Of a DNA stretch of 64,000 bases, positions 24,038 through 34,490 are shown in pieces. The notes under the pieces are model-generated. The model was not told where the DNA came from. It ran no database searches and saw only the letters and a list, made by a program, of their open reading frames with translations. The stretch's first letter is position 1, and each line of letters starts with the position of its first letter. Made by a program: the position numbers and the translations under genes. Source of the stretch: Protula sp. h YS-2021 (taxonomy: Eukaryota; Annelida; Polychaeta; Sabellida; Serpulidae); the NCBI GenBank assembly GCA_949752745.1, contig OX457027.1, positions 17,564,603-17,628,602 on the forward strand. Direction: 5' to 3'.

Positions 24038-24903
24038 CTAGGGGTCTTTGTATTCCGACACTAGGTCTTGAAATTTGGTTCTTTTTATGGCCACTTTCCT
24101 TTGTTGTTTTGAAGGAGAGGGGTTCTGACGGTGTATGTTATCGTCTTCTTCCATTAGTGGAGAGAACCTATTCTCTACCTCGCTGGTTAAAGAGGAGCGC
24201 AATCTTTCCTTGGCTTGTTTGGCTCTCTCTTTAAGGTTGGCCTTTACCTCCTTGGGTAAATTAGATGGAGGACTTGTTCTTTGTTGCGGTGTTGGTGCGG
24301 AGGGGGTGGGGCGTGCGGCCGCCACTGCACCATTCCTCTTTGATGGTGGTGAGCTTTTTGCACACTGCTGATTTGGAGTAGTCGCTTTTGGTCTTGCACC
24401 ACCTTGCGTTTGAGAGCCAGTAGCTGTAGTACGCGGTTCGCTCAATTTTGTCACCTTGGTGCTTTGTGGTGGTATGTTGCAGGTTTATGGACTGTCAACC
24501 ATGTCACCTCGGTCTGGCAAACTGTGTCCCGTGATGTCGGTTTGACCGCGTTGGCGTAGCTTTTAGTCCCAGGTAAGGGTTGCGTTGCCAGTTTTCGGGC
24601 TTGCTGGTATGTGACCGACTGTTGGTATTTAATTTCTTGCACCTTTTTTTCCAGCTTCCAGCGCGGGCAGTCTCTAGAGGACGCCGCGTGGTTTCCTTCG
24701 CAATTTGTGCACTTTGTGTTGGCAGCGGTACAGGTGTCGTGGATGTGTCCTTCCTCTCCACACTTGGCGCACCTTGGTTGATTGGCTCTACATTTAATTT
24801 TAGTGTGGCCAAATCTCTGGCAGTGAAAACACCGCATGGGGTTGGGTATATAGGTGGTGGTCCGCAGGTTTAGGTAGCCCATTTTTACTGTGGTTGGCAA
24901 TGT
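24038..24903 (-). pseudogene. LINE ORF1, copy 2, C-terminal part
   Basis: Three intact knuckles are visible: CFHCQRFGHTKIKC, CAKCGEEGHIHDTC and CTNCEGNHAASSRDC, followed by a Thr/Ala/Pro/Lys-rich tail ending VSEYKDP. A frameshift occurs near 24452. The N-terminal side is cut at 24903 by the insertion of a DNA element. Across the insertion the frame resumes with LTFCKATL joining LPTTVKMGY, matching the STLPTDIKVGY region of copy 1. Confidence 0.8.
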
Positions 24904-25699
24904 CAGTGTTGCCACTCACTTTGCCAAGAAAAAAGTATAAAAAAAAGTATTTTTAAAAGTATTTAAAAAAAAAAGTATAAAAAAAAGTATTTTTTAGGGC
25001 AAAATTTTTCGGCTCGCGCCTTCGGCGCTCGCATTTATTTCTACCATCATTACTTATGTAGTGGTGATTGTTGGTATGTCATAAACAATACCTACATGGT
25101 CAACCCTAAAAAAAAATATAATACTTAATAAAAGGAGCTTAAAAAATTGGAAAGCGATGTTCAAAGGGCAATTTTTAGAGTATAGAAATAAACAACAGAT
25201 TATACTTTGATACGCAAAAAATATGTTTCGTGCGAATAAGCAAAAAAGATAAAAAATAAAGTAAAAAAAATAAAAAAGATTTTTTTTCTTTGGCAAATAA
25301 ACATATTATTGTTAACAAGTGAGCATCTGCTCGTCATCTAAAGGTCACCTTTTGATATTACTTTTAATAACCAATACCAATACATAAGTAAAAAAGTATA
25401 TACTTTTATAAGGAAACAAAAATGGAAACAAGGAAAATGGTAAAAGGTAGTTAGTGTCGGAGAGGGAAATATTTTTCTGAAAGGAATGCAGAAATTGAAA
25501 AAAAGTACAGTAAAGTATAAACAAGCATGTCCAGGGACATGGTGACCAGCCGTGACCTACAGAATATATATCCAAGAATCACAGACAAAATCATGATCAA
25601 ATTGGCAGACAGCGGTTACGAAAAAAAGCCGTAACTGAATGGAGAAAATATTCGCTCACTTGCTCGGTGTAGTTGTCATCACAGCGTACCAAATCAAAG

Positions 25700-27620
25700 T
25701 GAGCGGCCATACTCAAAATTGTGGGAGAAGAAGCAATTTGAAAATTAGACACAAAAAAAATTAAAAAATGTCCCCCATATGGTCAATTTTTTTCGGAACG
25801 CCAAAACGAGTAATTTTTCAAAAGAGGCCTACCCAGGGAGTATTCGTGAAAAATTTGAAGAAAATCTGATCAAAATTGTGGGATAAGAAGCATTTTGAAA
25901 ATTGGCAACCACAAAATTACAAATGTCCCCCATTTGGCCAATTTTAGGCGGATCGCCAAAAAGAGTAATTTTTCAAGACAGGTCTAGCTAGAGAACAACT
26001 ATCCAAAATAGGAAAGGAATCCGATCAAAATGGTACGAGAAGAAGCAATTTGAAAATTTGACACCAAAAAATAACAAAAAAATGTCCCCCATTTGGCCAA
26101 TTTTTGGCGGATCGCCACAATGAGGAATTTTTCAAAAGAGGTCAACCTATGGAATATGGCGGCAAAATTTGAAGAAAATCTGATCAAAATTGTGGGAGAA
26201 GAAGCATTTTGAAAATTGGTAACCACAAAATTACAAATGTCCCCCATTTGGCCAATTTTTGGCGGATCGCTAAAAAAGTAACTTTTCAAGAGAGGTCTAC
26301 CTTGAGAACAACCATCAAAAATTGGAAAGGATTCCGATTAAAATTGTGGGAGAAGAAGCGATTTGAAAATTTGACACCAAAAAAGTAAAAAATGTCCCCC
26401 ATTTGGCCAATTTTTGGCGGATCGCCAAAATAGTAATTTTTCAAAAGAGGTCTACCTAGGGAATATTCGTGCAAAATTTGGTGAAAATCTGATCAAAATT
26501 GTGGGAGAAGAAGCATTTTGAAAATTGGCAACCACAAAATTACAAATGTCCCCCATTTGGCCAATTCTTGGTGGATTGCCAAAAAGAGTACTTTTTCAAG
26601 AGAGATCTACCTTGAGAACAACTATCAAAAATTGAAAAGGAATCCGATCAAAATTGTGCGAGAAGAAGCAATTTGAAAATTTGACACCAAAAAATAAAAA
26701 AAAATGTCCCCCATTTGGCCAATTTTTGGCGGATCGCCAAAACGAGTAACTTTTCAAAAGAGGTCTAACTGGGGAATATGGGTGCAAAATTTGAAGAAAA
26801 TCTGATCAAAATTGTGGGAGAAAAAGCATTTTGAAAATTAGCAACCACAAAATTACAAATGTCCCCCATTTGGCCAATTTTTGGCGAATCGCCAAACAAA
26901 GTAACTTTTCAAGAGAGGTCTACCTTGAGAACAACTATCAAAAATTGAAAAAAAATCCGATCAAAATTGTGCGAGAAGAAGCGATTTGAAAATTTGACAC
27001 CAAAAAATTAAAAAATGTCCCCCATTTGGCCAATTTTTGGCGGATCGTCAAAATGAGCAATTTTTAAAAAGAGGTCTACCTAGGGAATATGGGTGCAAAA
27101 TTTGAAGAAAATCTGATCAAAATTGTGGGAGATGGAGCATTTTGAAAATTGGCAACCACAAAATTACAAATGTCCCCCATTTGCCCAATTTTTGGTGGAT
27201 CGCCAAAAAGAGTAATTTTTCAAGAGAGGTCTACTTTGAGAACAACTATCAAAAATTGAAAAGGAATCCGATCAAAATTGTGCGAGAAGAAGCGATTTGA
27301 AAATTTGACACCAAAAAATTAAAAAATGTCCCCTATTTGGCCAAATTTTGGCGGATCGCCAAAATGAGTAATTTTTCAAAAGAGGTCTACCTAGGGAATA
27401 TTCGTGTAAAATTTGAGAGGAATCCGATCAAAACTGAAGGAGAAGAAGCATTTTGAAAATTGGCAACCGAAAAATTTGAAATGCCCCCCATTTGGCCAAT
27501 TTTTGGCGGATCGCCAAAAAAAATAATTTTTAAAGAGAGGTATACCTAGAGAACATTCGTGTAAAATTTGAGAGGAATCCGATCAAAACTGAAGGAGAAG
27601 AAGCATTTTAAGTAAAAGTT
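25700..27620. repeat. Dimeric satellite, about 155-bp monomers
   Basis: The landmark ATGTCCCCCATTTGGCCAAT recurs twelve times from about 25768 to 27482 with spacings of 154-159 bp. Two monomer types alternate: one has GACACCAAAAAAT before the landmark and the other GGCAACCACAAAATTACAA, giving a higher-order period of about 310 bp. The array ends in a TTTACACACGTACATAC tail and a hairpin. Confidence 0.85.
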
Positions 27621-27659
27621 TACACACGTACATACACACGTACATACGGACGACGGATA

Positions 27660-27712
27660 CCCCTCTATTGATAAGATAAGACCAGCCCGACATAGTCGGC
27701 TGGTCTAAAAAA
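27660..27712. other. Hairpin GACCAGCC...GGCTGGTC at satellite end
   Basis: GACCAGCCCGACATAGTCGGCTGGTC is a near-perfect palindrome followed by TAAAA. The same tail, preceded by ACGGACGACGGAT-like sequence, follows related monomers at about 34430-34490 and, in weaker form, at 36120-36180 and 44440-44490. It marks one end of the dispersed form of this repeat. Confidence 0.6.
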
Positions 27713-28060
27713 GAATAAAGGCAAAAAAGTATAAAAATACATAAGCAAACAGCAAATACTTTTATAAGCAAAAAAAAAATTAAACAAGGAAAATAGTAAA
27801 ACGTATTTATTTTCGGAGAGAGAAACATTTTTCCTGAAAGGAATTAAGAAATAAAAAAAAGCTTTTTTTCGTGATTCCAAAAAAAAGTATAAAAAAGTAT
27901 GAAGGCAAAAAAAAAGTATAAAAAAAAGTATAAAAGTATAAAAAAAAGTATTTAAGGCCATTTTTCAAAAAAAAAGTATATACTTTTAAAAAAAGTATAG
28001 TGTGGCAACACTGCAATGTAGCTTTACAAAAGGTAAGGACGTCGGGCGCGTTTTCGCTGG

Positions 28061-29640
28061 ATGGGAATTTTTAATAACCAATCGTCGCTATAATACAGTC
28101 TAGCGTCTTCGGACAACTCAGCACGTATCGGGGAGCATCCCGTGTGTTGGATGCCATCTTCAAAGTGGTCCTTGCTTAGCTAACCTCACACTTGAACTAA
28201 AAGAAAAGCAACATTTTAAGTCACTATTTAATTTGTCAGTTTAATCATCGTTTAATTTGGTCCGACTTTATAAACAGCCAAAAATGAGGGTTTCGCCAGT
28301 TTTTCTGTTTTTATTTAGAGAAAAACGGTTTTCGACTTTATTGTTATTTTTCGTTTTATTTCCGTTTCATTTAAGTTTTTGAAAGTTTTTTTCTTTTTAG
28401 TCACAATTTTCTTTTATGTTTTTGGCAATTATTAAAAAACAAAGTAAAATTACTAACCTTGCTGACATTCGGATCGTCTACTGGGCACATAGCTCAGGGT
28501 CTGCCATAGCTACAGATGTTTGAGCAGTCCTTTATATCTGGTCACAGAAGGGTACAGTTCCACATAGTATGGTTCTTATTTTCGCGTTTTTTTTTTTTGT
28601 TGTACATGAATATATTTAGAATAAATTTTGACTTTCCTTTGTTACTTTCTATGATTTCCATCTTGTAGTTGAAGTTTGATGTTTTAGCAAAAACAGCTCC
28701 CATTATATACGGAAGTTTTGACATCGTAGTAGCATCAAATAAATCTGGACAGAATTTTAAGTGTAGCGAAAATGCACTTTTATCTGCATTAGCTAATCCC
28801 CGAATCCAAAGAAATACTCCTTTGTTAGAAATTACATTCAAATTGCATTGTTATTGTTGTTAATTATTTAACTAGAGCAGTGTGCAAGCTCACATATTTC
28901 CCACAGCTCCCCCCCCCCCCCCCACCCCCCATCAGTTAAACACGGCCATCAAAAGCTGAAATTTTCGAAGTCCAGCTGGTCCATTTCTTTTGGACGAACC
29001 TGGCCCATTTACAATACCGATCTGTGTTTGTTCCCATAGAAGCTACATACCAAGTTTCATTAAAATCCTTGCAGGAACTTTTAAGTTATCGTGTTAACAA
29101 GCTCTTGATTACAGACCGACTGACAGACACACGCGGTCGATCGCACATATTCCCTGTGGGGAATAAAATAGTTATTCCGAAACAGTAACCACGGTCATTT
29201 ATAGAATTATTTGTATCGTACAGAAAACAATCTCTTTCCAAGAAAGAAATTGCATGTATCAAATACCGGGAGTTTCCGAAAAGAAGCCCTGGGCTTGTAA
29301 ACGGAAACTCGACATTTTGAGCTTCTCATATTGAACCAAATAGGAGTACCGTGGACTTCTATTCAGAAACAGTGTCCAAATAGAAGCCCCGAGGCTTCTA
29401 TTTTATTTCGGCCATTCGTTCAATAAAAACAAGAAAAACAAAGCAAGTAGAAACAATGATGCCAATAGCGAAATTTCCACCATATTTAAAGGCATTTTGT
29501 GATACGAAAGTTGGCGGTGGCGGCTTCTTTTCGGAAATTCCCCGTAATGTGCATAAATCCTTATAATCATTTATTTACTTGCTACAAAAACCTTATTTAC
29601 TTGGAATATAAATGTCAACTTTAAATGTTTATATCCTATT
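28061..29640. other. Intergenic, low-complexity, no gene seen
   Basis: This stretch holds a C-run at about 28909-28931, AT-rich sequence and a block (29030-29165) with ACCAAGTTTCATTAAAATCC followed by an ACAGACCGACTGACAGACAC tail, which looks like a degenerate interspersed repeat. No supported coding sequence. Confidence 0.4.
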
Positions 29641-29649
29641 GTCTTCATA

Positions 29650-30862
29650 TGTCTTTGAGTGAAACATAGAAAACCACAACAGTTCTGTGGGAAAAATCAG
29701 TTGATTTCGACGCGATTTGCTTGCTACGTTGGAATCGTCTCAGTTGATTACAACACGTTAAAATTGTATGAGAAGAGTTAATTTCAACGATTTTTATTTG
29801 TACTTTGAAATCGCGCTGGGTATGGTGGACGCTGGTGTGAATTACAGTGCGGTCGTGCGATTTTTCAACTGTTCTCAGCCAACCATCAGAAATCTGGTTG
29901 AGCGCCACCGACAAACGGGATCAGTTAGCGATAGACCACGCCCAGGGCACGAAAGAGTAACGGCGCCGGAGCAGGACCGTGCATATATATATCAGGCTTG
30001 TGCACTTGCGAGACAGGTTTCGCCCAGCAACGCCAACAGCACAGGAGACACCCGGGACCAATAATCCACGGATTAGCAGCTCTACCGTCAGACGGCGTCT
30101 CAGGAACAGTGGTCTGCATGGCCGTCGCCCGTTTCGAGGCAATCGCTTAACTCCGATTCGACGACAGAATCGACACCGTTGGGTTCTGCAACATGTCCGC
30201 TGGACACAAAGACAGTGGAATACTGTGTTATTCACAGACGAGTCGAGATTTTGTGTGGATCGCCCTGATGGCCGCGAACGTGTGTGGCGTCGCCGCGGTG
30301 AAAGATACGCAAATTGTGGCGTGGGTGAAGCTGACCGCTGGGGTGGAGACAGTGTTATGATTTGGGCCGGCATATCTGTTCGCCATCGAACCCCATTAGT
30401 TTTGATAGAGGGCAATTTGACTGCACAACGTTACGTGGATGAGGTAGTGGAAAGTCACGTTGTGCCGTTCTTGGAAGAACATCCGGATAATACGGTTTTG
30501 CAGCAAGACAATGCGCGGCCACACAGTGCCTACGTCACTCGCGATGTGTTACACGCAGAAGGTATTGATGTGCTTCCGTGGCCTGCTTTTTCACCCGACT
30601 TAAGCCGAATCGAACACCTTTGAGATCAGCTTGGTCGAATGATTAGAAACAGGGATAATCCTCTCTTAAACAGGAACCAACTGTTTCAAGCGCTTCAAGA
30701 AGAATGGCAGAATATTCCACAAGAGCGAATTCGACGGCTAATTCGGAGTATGCGCCGACGTTGCCAAGCTTGCCTGGACGCCAGAGGTGGACATACTCGT
30801 TATTAAACTGTGCAAAGTTCCATTTAGTGAGTGGTGTTTTGTTTCATTATCAAAAGAAACCA
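29650..30862 (+). mobile_element. Tc1-like DNA transposon
   Basis: Imperfect inverted ends of about 30 bp (TGTCTTTGAGTGAAACATAG... and its diverged complement ending TTTGTTTCATTATCAAAAGA...) are flanked by TA on both sides (29648-29649 and 30863-30864). The 1.2-kb length is typical for Tc1-like elements. It carries one transposase gene with two visible lesions. Confidence 0.8.
29768..30805 (+). pseudogene. Tc1-like transposase (DD34E), frameshifted and with a nonsense codon
   Basis: The N-terminus has a paired-type helix-turn-helix (VVRFFNCSQPTIRNLVERHRQTGSVSDRPRPG). A (TA)n run at about 29984-29992 shifts the frame. The second part has the basic linker (STVRRRLRNSGL), the first catalytic Asp in LFTDESRF, the second in LQQDNARPH and the Glu in RIEHL; exactly 34 residues separate the last two. 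A TGA at 30621-30623 replaces the Trp expected in EHLW, and the frame then runs on to RYstop near 30805. The protein would cut and paste the element at TA sites; this copy is probably dead. Confidence 0.9.
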
Positions 30863-30869
30863 TAATTCA

Positions 30870-31560
30870 AAAAGTAGCCAGGTTTTGTCATTTTCTGCTT
30901 CCAGGTGTGTCCGGAAAAAAGAAAAAAAAACTGAAAGTTTTCATTGACGCTAAGTATATATTTAAAATACGAGGAAAATCTCGAGGGTAATCAGAAATAA
31001 CAAATAACGGCAGAAAAACACGCAAAAGTAGGTTGCATTTCCTTTCACAACAAATGGTGGAGATGCCATAAGATTTTAGCTGAGCAGAACTGCAAAAAAT
31101 ATAACAACATGGGGCTTGCATGTACTTACAGGTAACATATTGTGCCCCTGTGCAAATTGGAACTTTGCTTTTTTTTTAGAAAAAAAAAATGAAATCAGCA
31201 AATTTTTAAAAGTTGCAAACTTTGAAGCTACGTAGATTCAAAAATAAGTCGAAATTCACAATTCGAAAAAAGTACTTTTTTTACCCCTTAGTTCTAGTTC
31301 CTTCATAAAAATTTTCGGAATCTTCCGATGAAAAATGAGGGACTAGATAGGTTTTTCTCATATTTTGCTCAAATTGGCAATAAAATCACCAAAAATGGTT
31401 TAAACCAAAAATTAAAAAAATGTTCTAATGCAGTAGAGGGTTAGGAACTCGCGTTTAAAATTTGGTAAGAATCGGATAAAAAATAAAAAAGTTATTCCAC
31501 TTGACAGCTGGACGGACCACACTTGCCCCCAGCTGTTGGCTTAAAAGCCAACAGCACTAA
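30870..31560. other. AT-rich spacer with a small hairpin
   Basis: No coding sequence. At 31530-31557 a CAGCTGTTGGCTTAAAAGCCAACAGCA hairpin resembles in position the hairpin tail of the 155-bp repeat family. Confidence 0.4.
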
Positions 31561-31779
31561 AATGCCCCTATTTGGCCAATTTCTGGCGGATCGACAAAAA
31601 AGTAAATTTTCAAGAGAGGTCTATGTTAAAAACACTGGTACAAAATTTTCAAAACTTCTGATCAACATTGTGGGAGAAGAAGCATTTTGAAATTTGGAAG
31701 CAAAAAAGTTTTAAATGCCCCCCCATTTCCCCAATTTTTGGCGAATCGCCAAAAAAAGAAATTTTTCAAGAGAGGCCTA
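31561..31779. repeat. 155-bp monomer repeat, left part, split by insertion
   Basis: About 1.4 monomers of the satellite family seen at 25700-27620 (TGGCGGATCGCC, CAAGAGAGGTCTA, GGGAGAAGAAGCATTTTG). The array is cut at 31779 by the element below and resumes at 34019. Confidence 0.7.
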
Positions 31780-32642
31780 CAGATACGCTTGCGACAAACG
31801 CAAGAATAAGTCGCAATAAATTTCAAAAAATAAATGCGTTTTGTTGCAGAAAAATGAAACAAAATGCGTCCTGCGTGTCGCAAAATGCATTTGGCAGGCC
31901 GCAATAAATCGCAACAAATTTTACATACATTGACACTTGCCTGAGTGTTATGCAACACATTGTCTTTTGATGTTTTGCATTGTGTACTGTACTAATCCCC
32001 AGTAATGCGCATTTTGTTTGCACACAAGAAGTATTGTGTGGGATGGTATGATGCTAGCAGTGTTTAAATATTTCATGTTGTTTTACAGTGTGCATGGCCA
32101 TTTATTTTCCAGACTGAAAGGGTGTAAAATGTTAATTTAAAAAATGCTGTGTTAAGTCACATGTGGATGTGTGTTCAGTTCTTTTATTATGAAATTATCG
32201 CTTTTTCAGTAAAAACTTTGATAACTAAATAGCAACTAAATTTTTTCAAACCTTTTCTACCACCCCTTGCCGTCATGTTAACCTTAGTTTAAGACTAAAA
32301 CCACCCCCACAGGCCTGAATAAAAATTGTATATTTTTTTTCCATTTGTAATTCCATTCTACTTCACACTCCCCCCCCCCCCCCCACCCTCCGGTCAGAAA
32401 GCTAACTTTTTGATGTGTTTTTTTTTTAACGAAAGACACTATTCATGTAAATTTATTCGCTTTTAACTTAAATTTGGCAAATAAAAACAGATGAGAAAGA
32501 AAGGAACAACACTTGACTACGTTCCACGGGGGATAATTTCAAATTAAAAGCTTTTTCTTAATATTAGTTAACACTTGCATTCCTTGGACAGTTATCTCCC
32601 AAGCACATAACACTGGCATTCTATTTTTAATTTTATTTCATG

Positions 32643-33690
32643 TCGCCCGAGAACGGTATCCAGACATGTCGCATCTGGACATGTCGCATCTGGACATCTC
32701 GCATTTGACAACTCGCATCTGGACATCTTGCATCCAAATGAAAAAGTGGACATCTCGCATCCGTGGTTTTGATCTGCTTTTAAGGGGAACTTTAACACTG
32801 TGTTTGGGAAACTTCATACAGTAAATAAATTACAGGGGTTTCCAAAACCTAAGTTATCTGAGTAAAAAATAAATTATAACCGAGATTTTGTGCTTGACGA
32901 TATTAACAGGGGTTCCCAAAACGTAAGTTATTTGAGTAAATCAACTGAAAAAACTCAGTTCAGTTTACGGAGTAATTTAAGAGTTAGACTTACATTTGTA
33001 CTCAGTGAATGCCATAGTGAGTAGTTCAACGTTCGGTGCAGAGCGAATCCACATATGCTAATCCCTCGAAAGAGGCACTTAAAAGCATGAAGGATTTAAT
33101 GAACGTGCGGCGGATCAGTATTATGAATGAATCCACATCCACTAATCCCATTGATGTTTTCAATTTTTAAAAATTTATCTTTGATGCACGGTTTGGAAGG
33201 GAAATGTGCACAGGTTCAAAAATGCGGCGGGTAAGATGTAGTCACGAATCCACATCCCTTAAGATAGGGCATAAAAACTGAAGATATTGCAGTCCAAAAT
33301 CATGGGTTTTGCTATTGAATTGTAAAATTAGAATGGAATTCATCAAAGTATTCGGGGCAAACCTAAGCTTTGTCTCGATGGTTTCATATACACGAACAAC
33401 AAAGCGAACAAGTCTGGACGAATTTACTGGAGATGCGTTCGTCGGCAGACTAACTGTAAAGGCCCTCTGACAAGTACAGTGTCAAAATACACTAAACAAA
33501 ATGATTACCACCTACCCCCACCCCCCTACCGCCAAAGCACAATGATAAATCAAGCAAAAAATCACGGATGCGAGATGTCCACTTTTTCATTTGGATGCGA
33601 GATGTCCAGATGCGAGATGTCCAGATGCGAGTTGTCGGATGCGAGATGTCCAGATGTGAGATGTCCAGATGCGAGATGTCGCGGATTCCC
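32643..33690. mobile_element. Inner element with inverted GATGCGAGATGTCCA minisatellite arms
   Basis: The left arm (32643-32768) has about six copies of TGGACATCTCGCATC and the right arm (33562-33690) has the same unit in opposite sense. The arms also share a CGG-ATCC outer border and a CATTTGGATGCGAGATGTCCACTTTT-type variant. The 790-bp interior includes AATCCACATCCMCTAATCC repeats and a FLYWCH-coding stretch. Confidence 0.65.
33354..33500 (+). pseudogene. FLYWCH zinc-finger domain fragment
   Basis: An open stretch reads GKPKLCLDGFIYTNNK, then SGRIYWRCVRRQTNCKGPLTST. This matches the FLYWCH consensus: LxxDGFxY, then YWRC and a later Cys, although the final His position is not clear. FLYWCH domains are common at the N-terminus of MULE-type transposases and in some host regulators. 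No start codon or transposase core is present. The frame remains open into the adjacent minisatellite to about 33712, probably by chance. Confidence 0.7.
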
Positions 33691-34018
33691 GGAACATGTA
33701 CTTATACAATAATTTTAAACACTAATACAGCCTATTACACGTCCACACATACAGCTGAAACATTGACTTGTTCACACAGAGTACATGCAATTAAAGTGAA
33801 TACGCAGGGGGATTAAATCGCTTGCGTGAATGTTTGCTCAAGGTGTAATCTTATCATCAGTGTGAAATAAGTCGCAACATATTGCATGCTCAGGACGCGT
33901 CCTCTGAAATATTGGATCGCGGCTAGATGCAATAAAATGCAATAAGTCGCAATAAAAAATTGCAACTTTTTGCGTTTTATTCCAACATATTTTTGCGTTT
34001 GTCGCAAGCGTATCTGTA

Positions 34019-34490
34019 ATTAGAGAAAAAATGCACAAAATTTAAACGGAATCCAATCAAAATTGTGGGAAAAAGAAGCCTTTTGAAAATTAGACGCCAA
34101 ACAAATTAAAAAATTACCCCAACTTGGCCATTTTTGGCGGATCGCCAAAAAAGCAATTTTTCAAGAGAGGCCTACCTAGAGAGTACTCGCACAAAAGTTA
34201 AAGAAAATCTGATCAAAATTGTGGGAGAGGAAGCATTTTGAAAACTGGCAACCGAAAATTTCACATGCTCCCCAATTGGCCATCTTTTTTTCGGATCGCC
34301 AAAAAATGCAATTTATCCGGAGAGGCCTACCTAGAGAACCTTTGCACAAAATTGGAAAGGAATCCGATCAAAGCTCAAGGAGGAGAGGCTAAGTAATAGT
34401 TTACATACGTACACACGTACACACAGACCACGGATTCCCCTTTATTGATGTCATAAGGTCAGCCTCATAAAGTCGGCTGGTCTAAAAAGT
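34019..34490. repeat. 155-bp monomer repeat, right part with hairpin tail
   Basis: Continuation of the repeat cut at 31779: about three diverged monomers (GGCGGATCGCCAAAAAAG, AAGAGAGGCCTACCTAGAGA) and then the ACACGTACACACAGACCACGGATTCC tail and GTCGGCTGGTCTAAAA. Confidence 0.7.

Larger units (their letters stand above)
24904..28013. mobile_element. Non-autonomous DNA element with CAGTGTTGCCAC ends
   Basis: The left end reads CAGTGTTGCCACTCAC and the right end AGTGTGGCAACACTG, a 12-bp perfect inverted repeat. It is flanked by a direct duplication CAATGT (24898-24903 and 28014-28019). The subterminal regions contain AAAAAAGTAT-type repeats at both ends. The interior carries a dimeric satellite. 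No transposase gene is visible. The ends recall hAT-like CAGTG termini, but a 6-bp duplication is not the classical 8 bp, so the superfamily is left open. Confidence 0.85.
20195..28060 (-). mobile_element. I-clade LINE, copy 2, split by a 3.1-kb DNA element
   Basis: Same family and orientation as copy 1 but diverged. The 3' tail is (GTTA)n at 20195-20206, followed by the conserved TTTAACGACAC 3' UTR start. ORF2 spans 20380-24017 and ORF1 starts at 24038 and is interrupted at 24903. Gag-like sequence resumes at 28014 and can be followed for only about 30-40 bp. The true 5' end is not resolved. Confidence 0.8.
31780..34016. mobile_element. 2.2-kb element with CAGATACGCTTGCG ends and TA target duplication
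   Basis: The left end reads CAGATACGCTTGCGACAAAC and the right end is its perfect complement for about 24 bp, flanked by TA on each side. Inside both ends are arrays of GTCGCAATAAA/AATGCAATAA-type motifs in inverse orientation. CAG ends with TA duplication fit the Tc1/mariner-pogo group, but no transposase of that type is present. A second inverted-repeat structure with a FLYWCH motif lies inside. Confidence 0.75.

Noticed and set aside
25700..27620. A regularly spaced repeat that could suggest a CRISPR-like array.
   Set aside because: The units are 155 bp long with no short repeat/unique spacer pattern, and the host is a eukaryote; it is a dimeric satellite.
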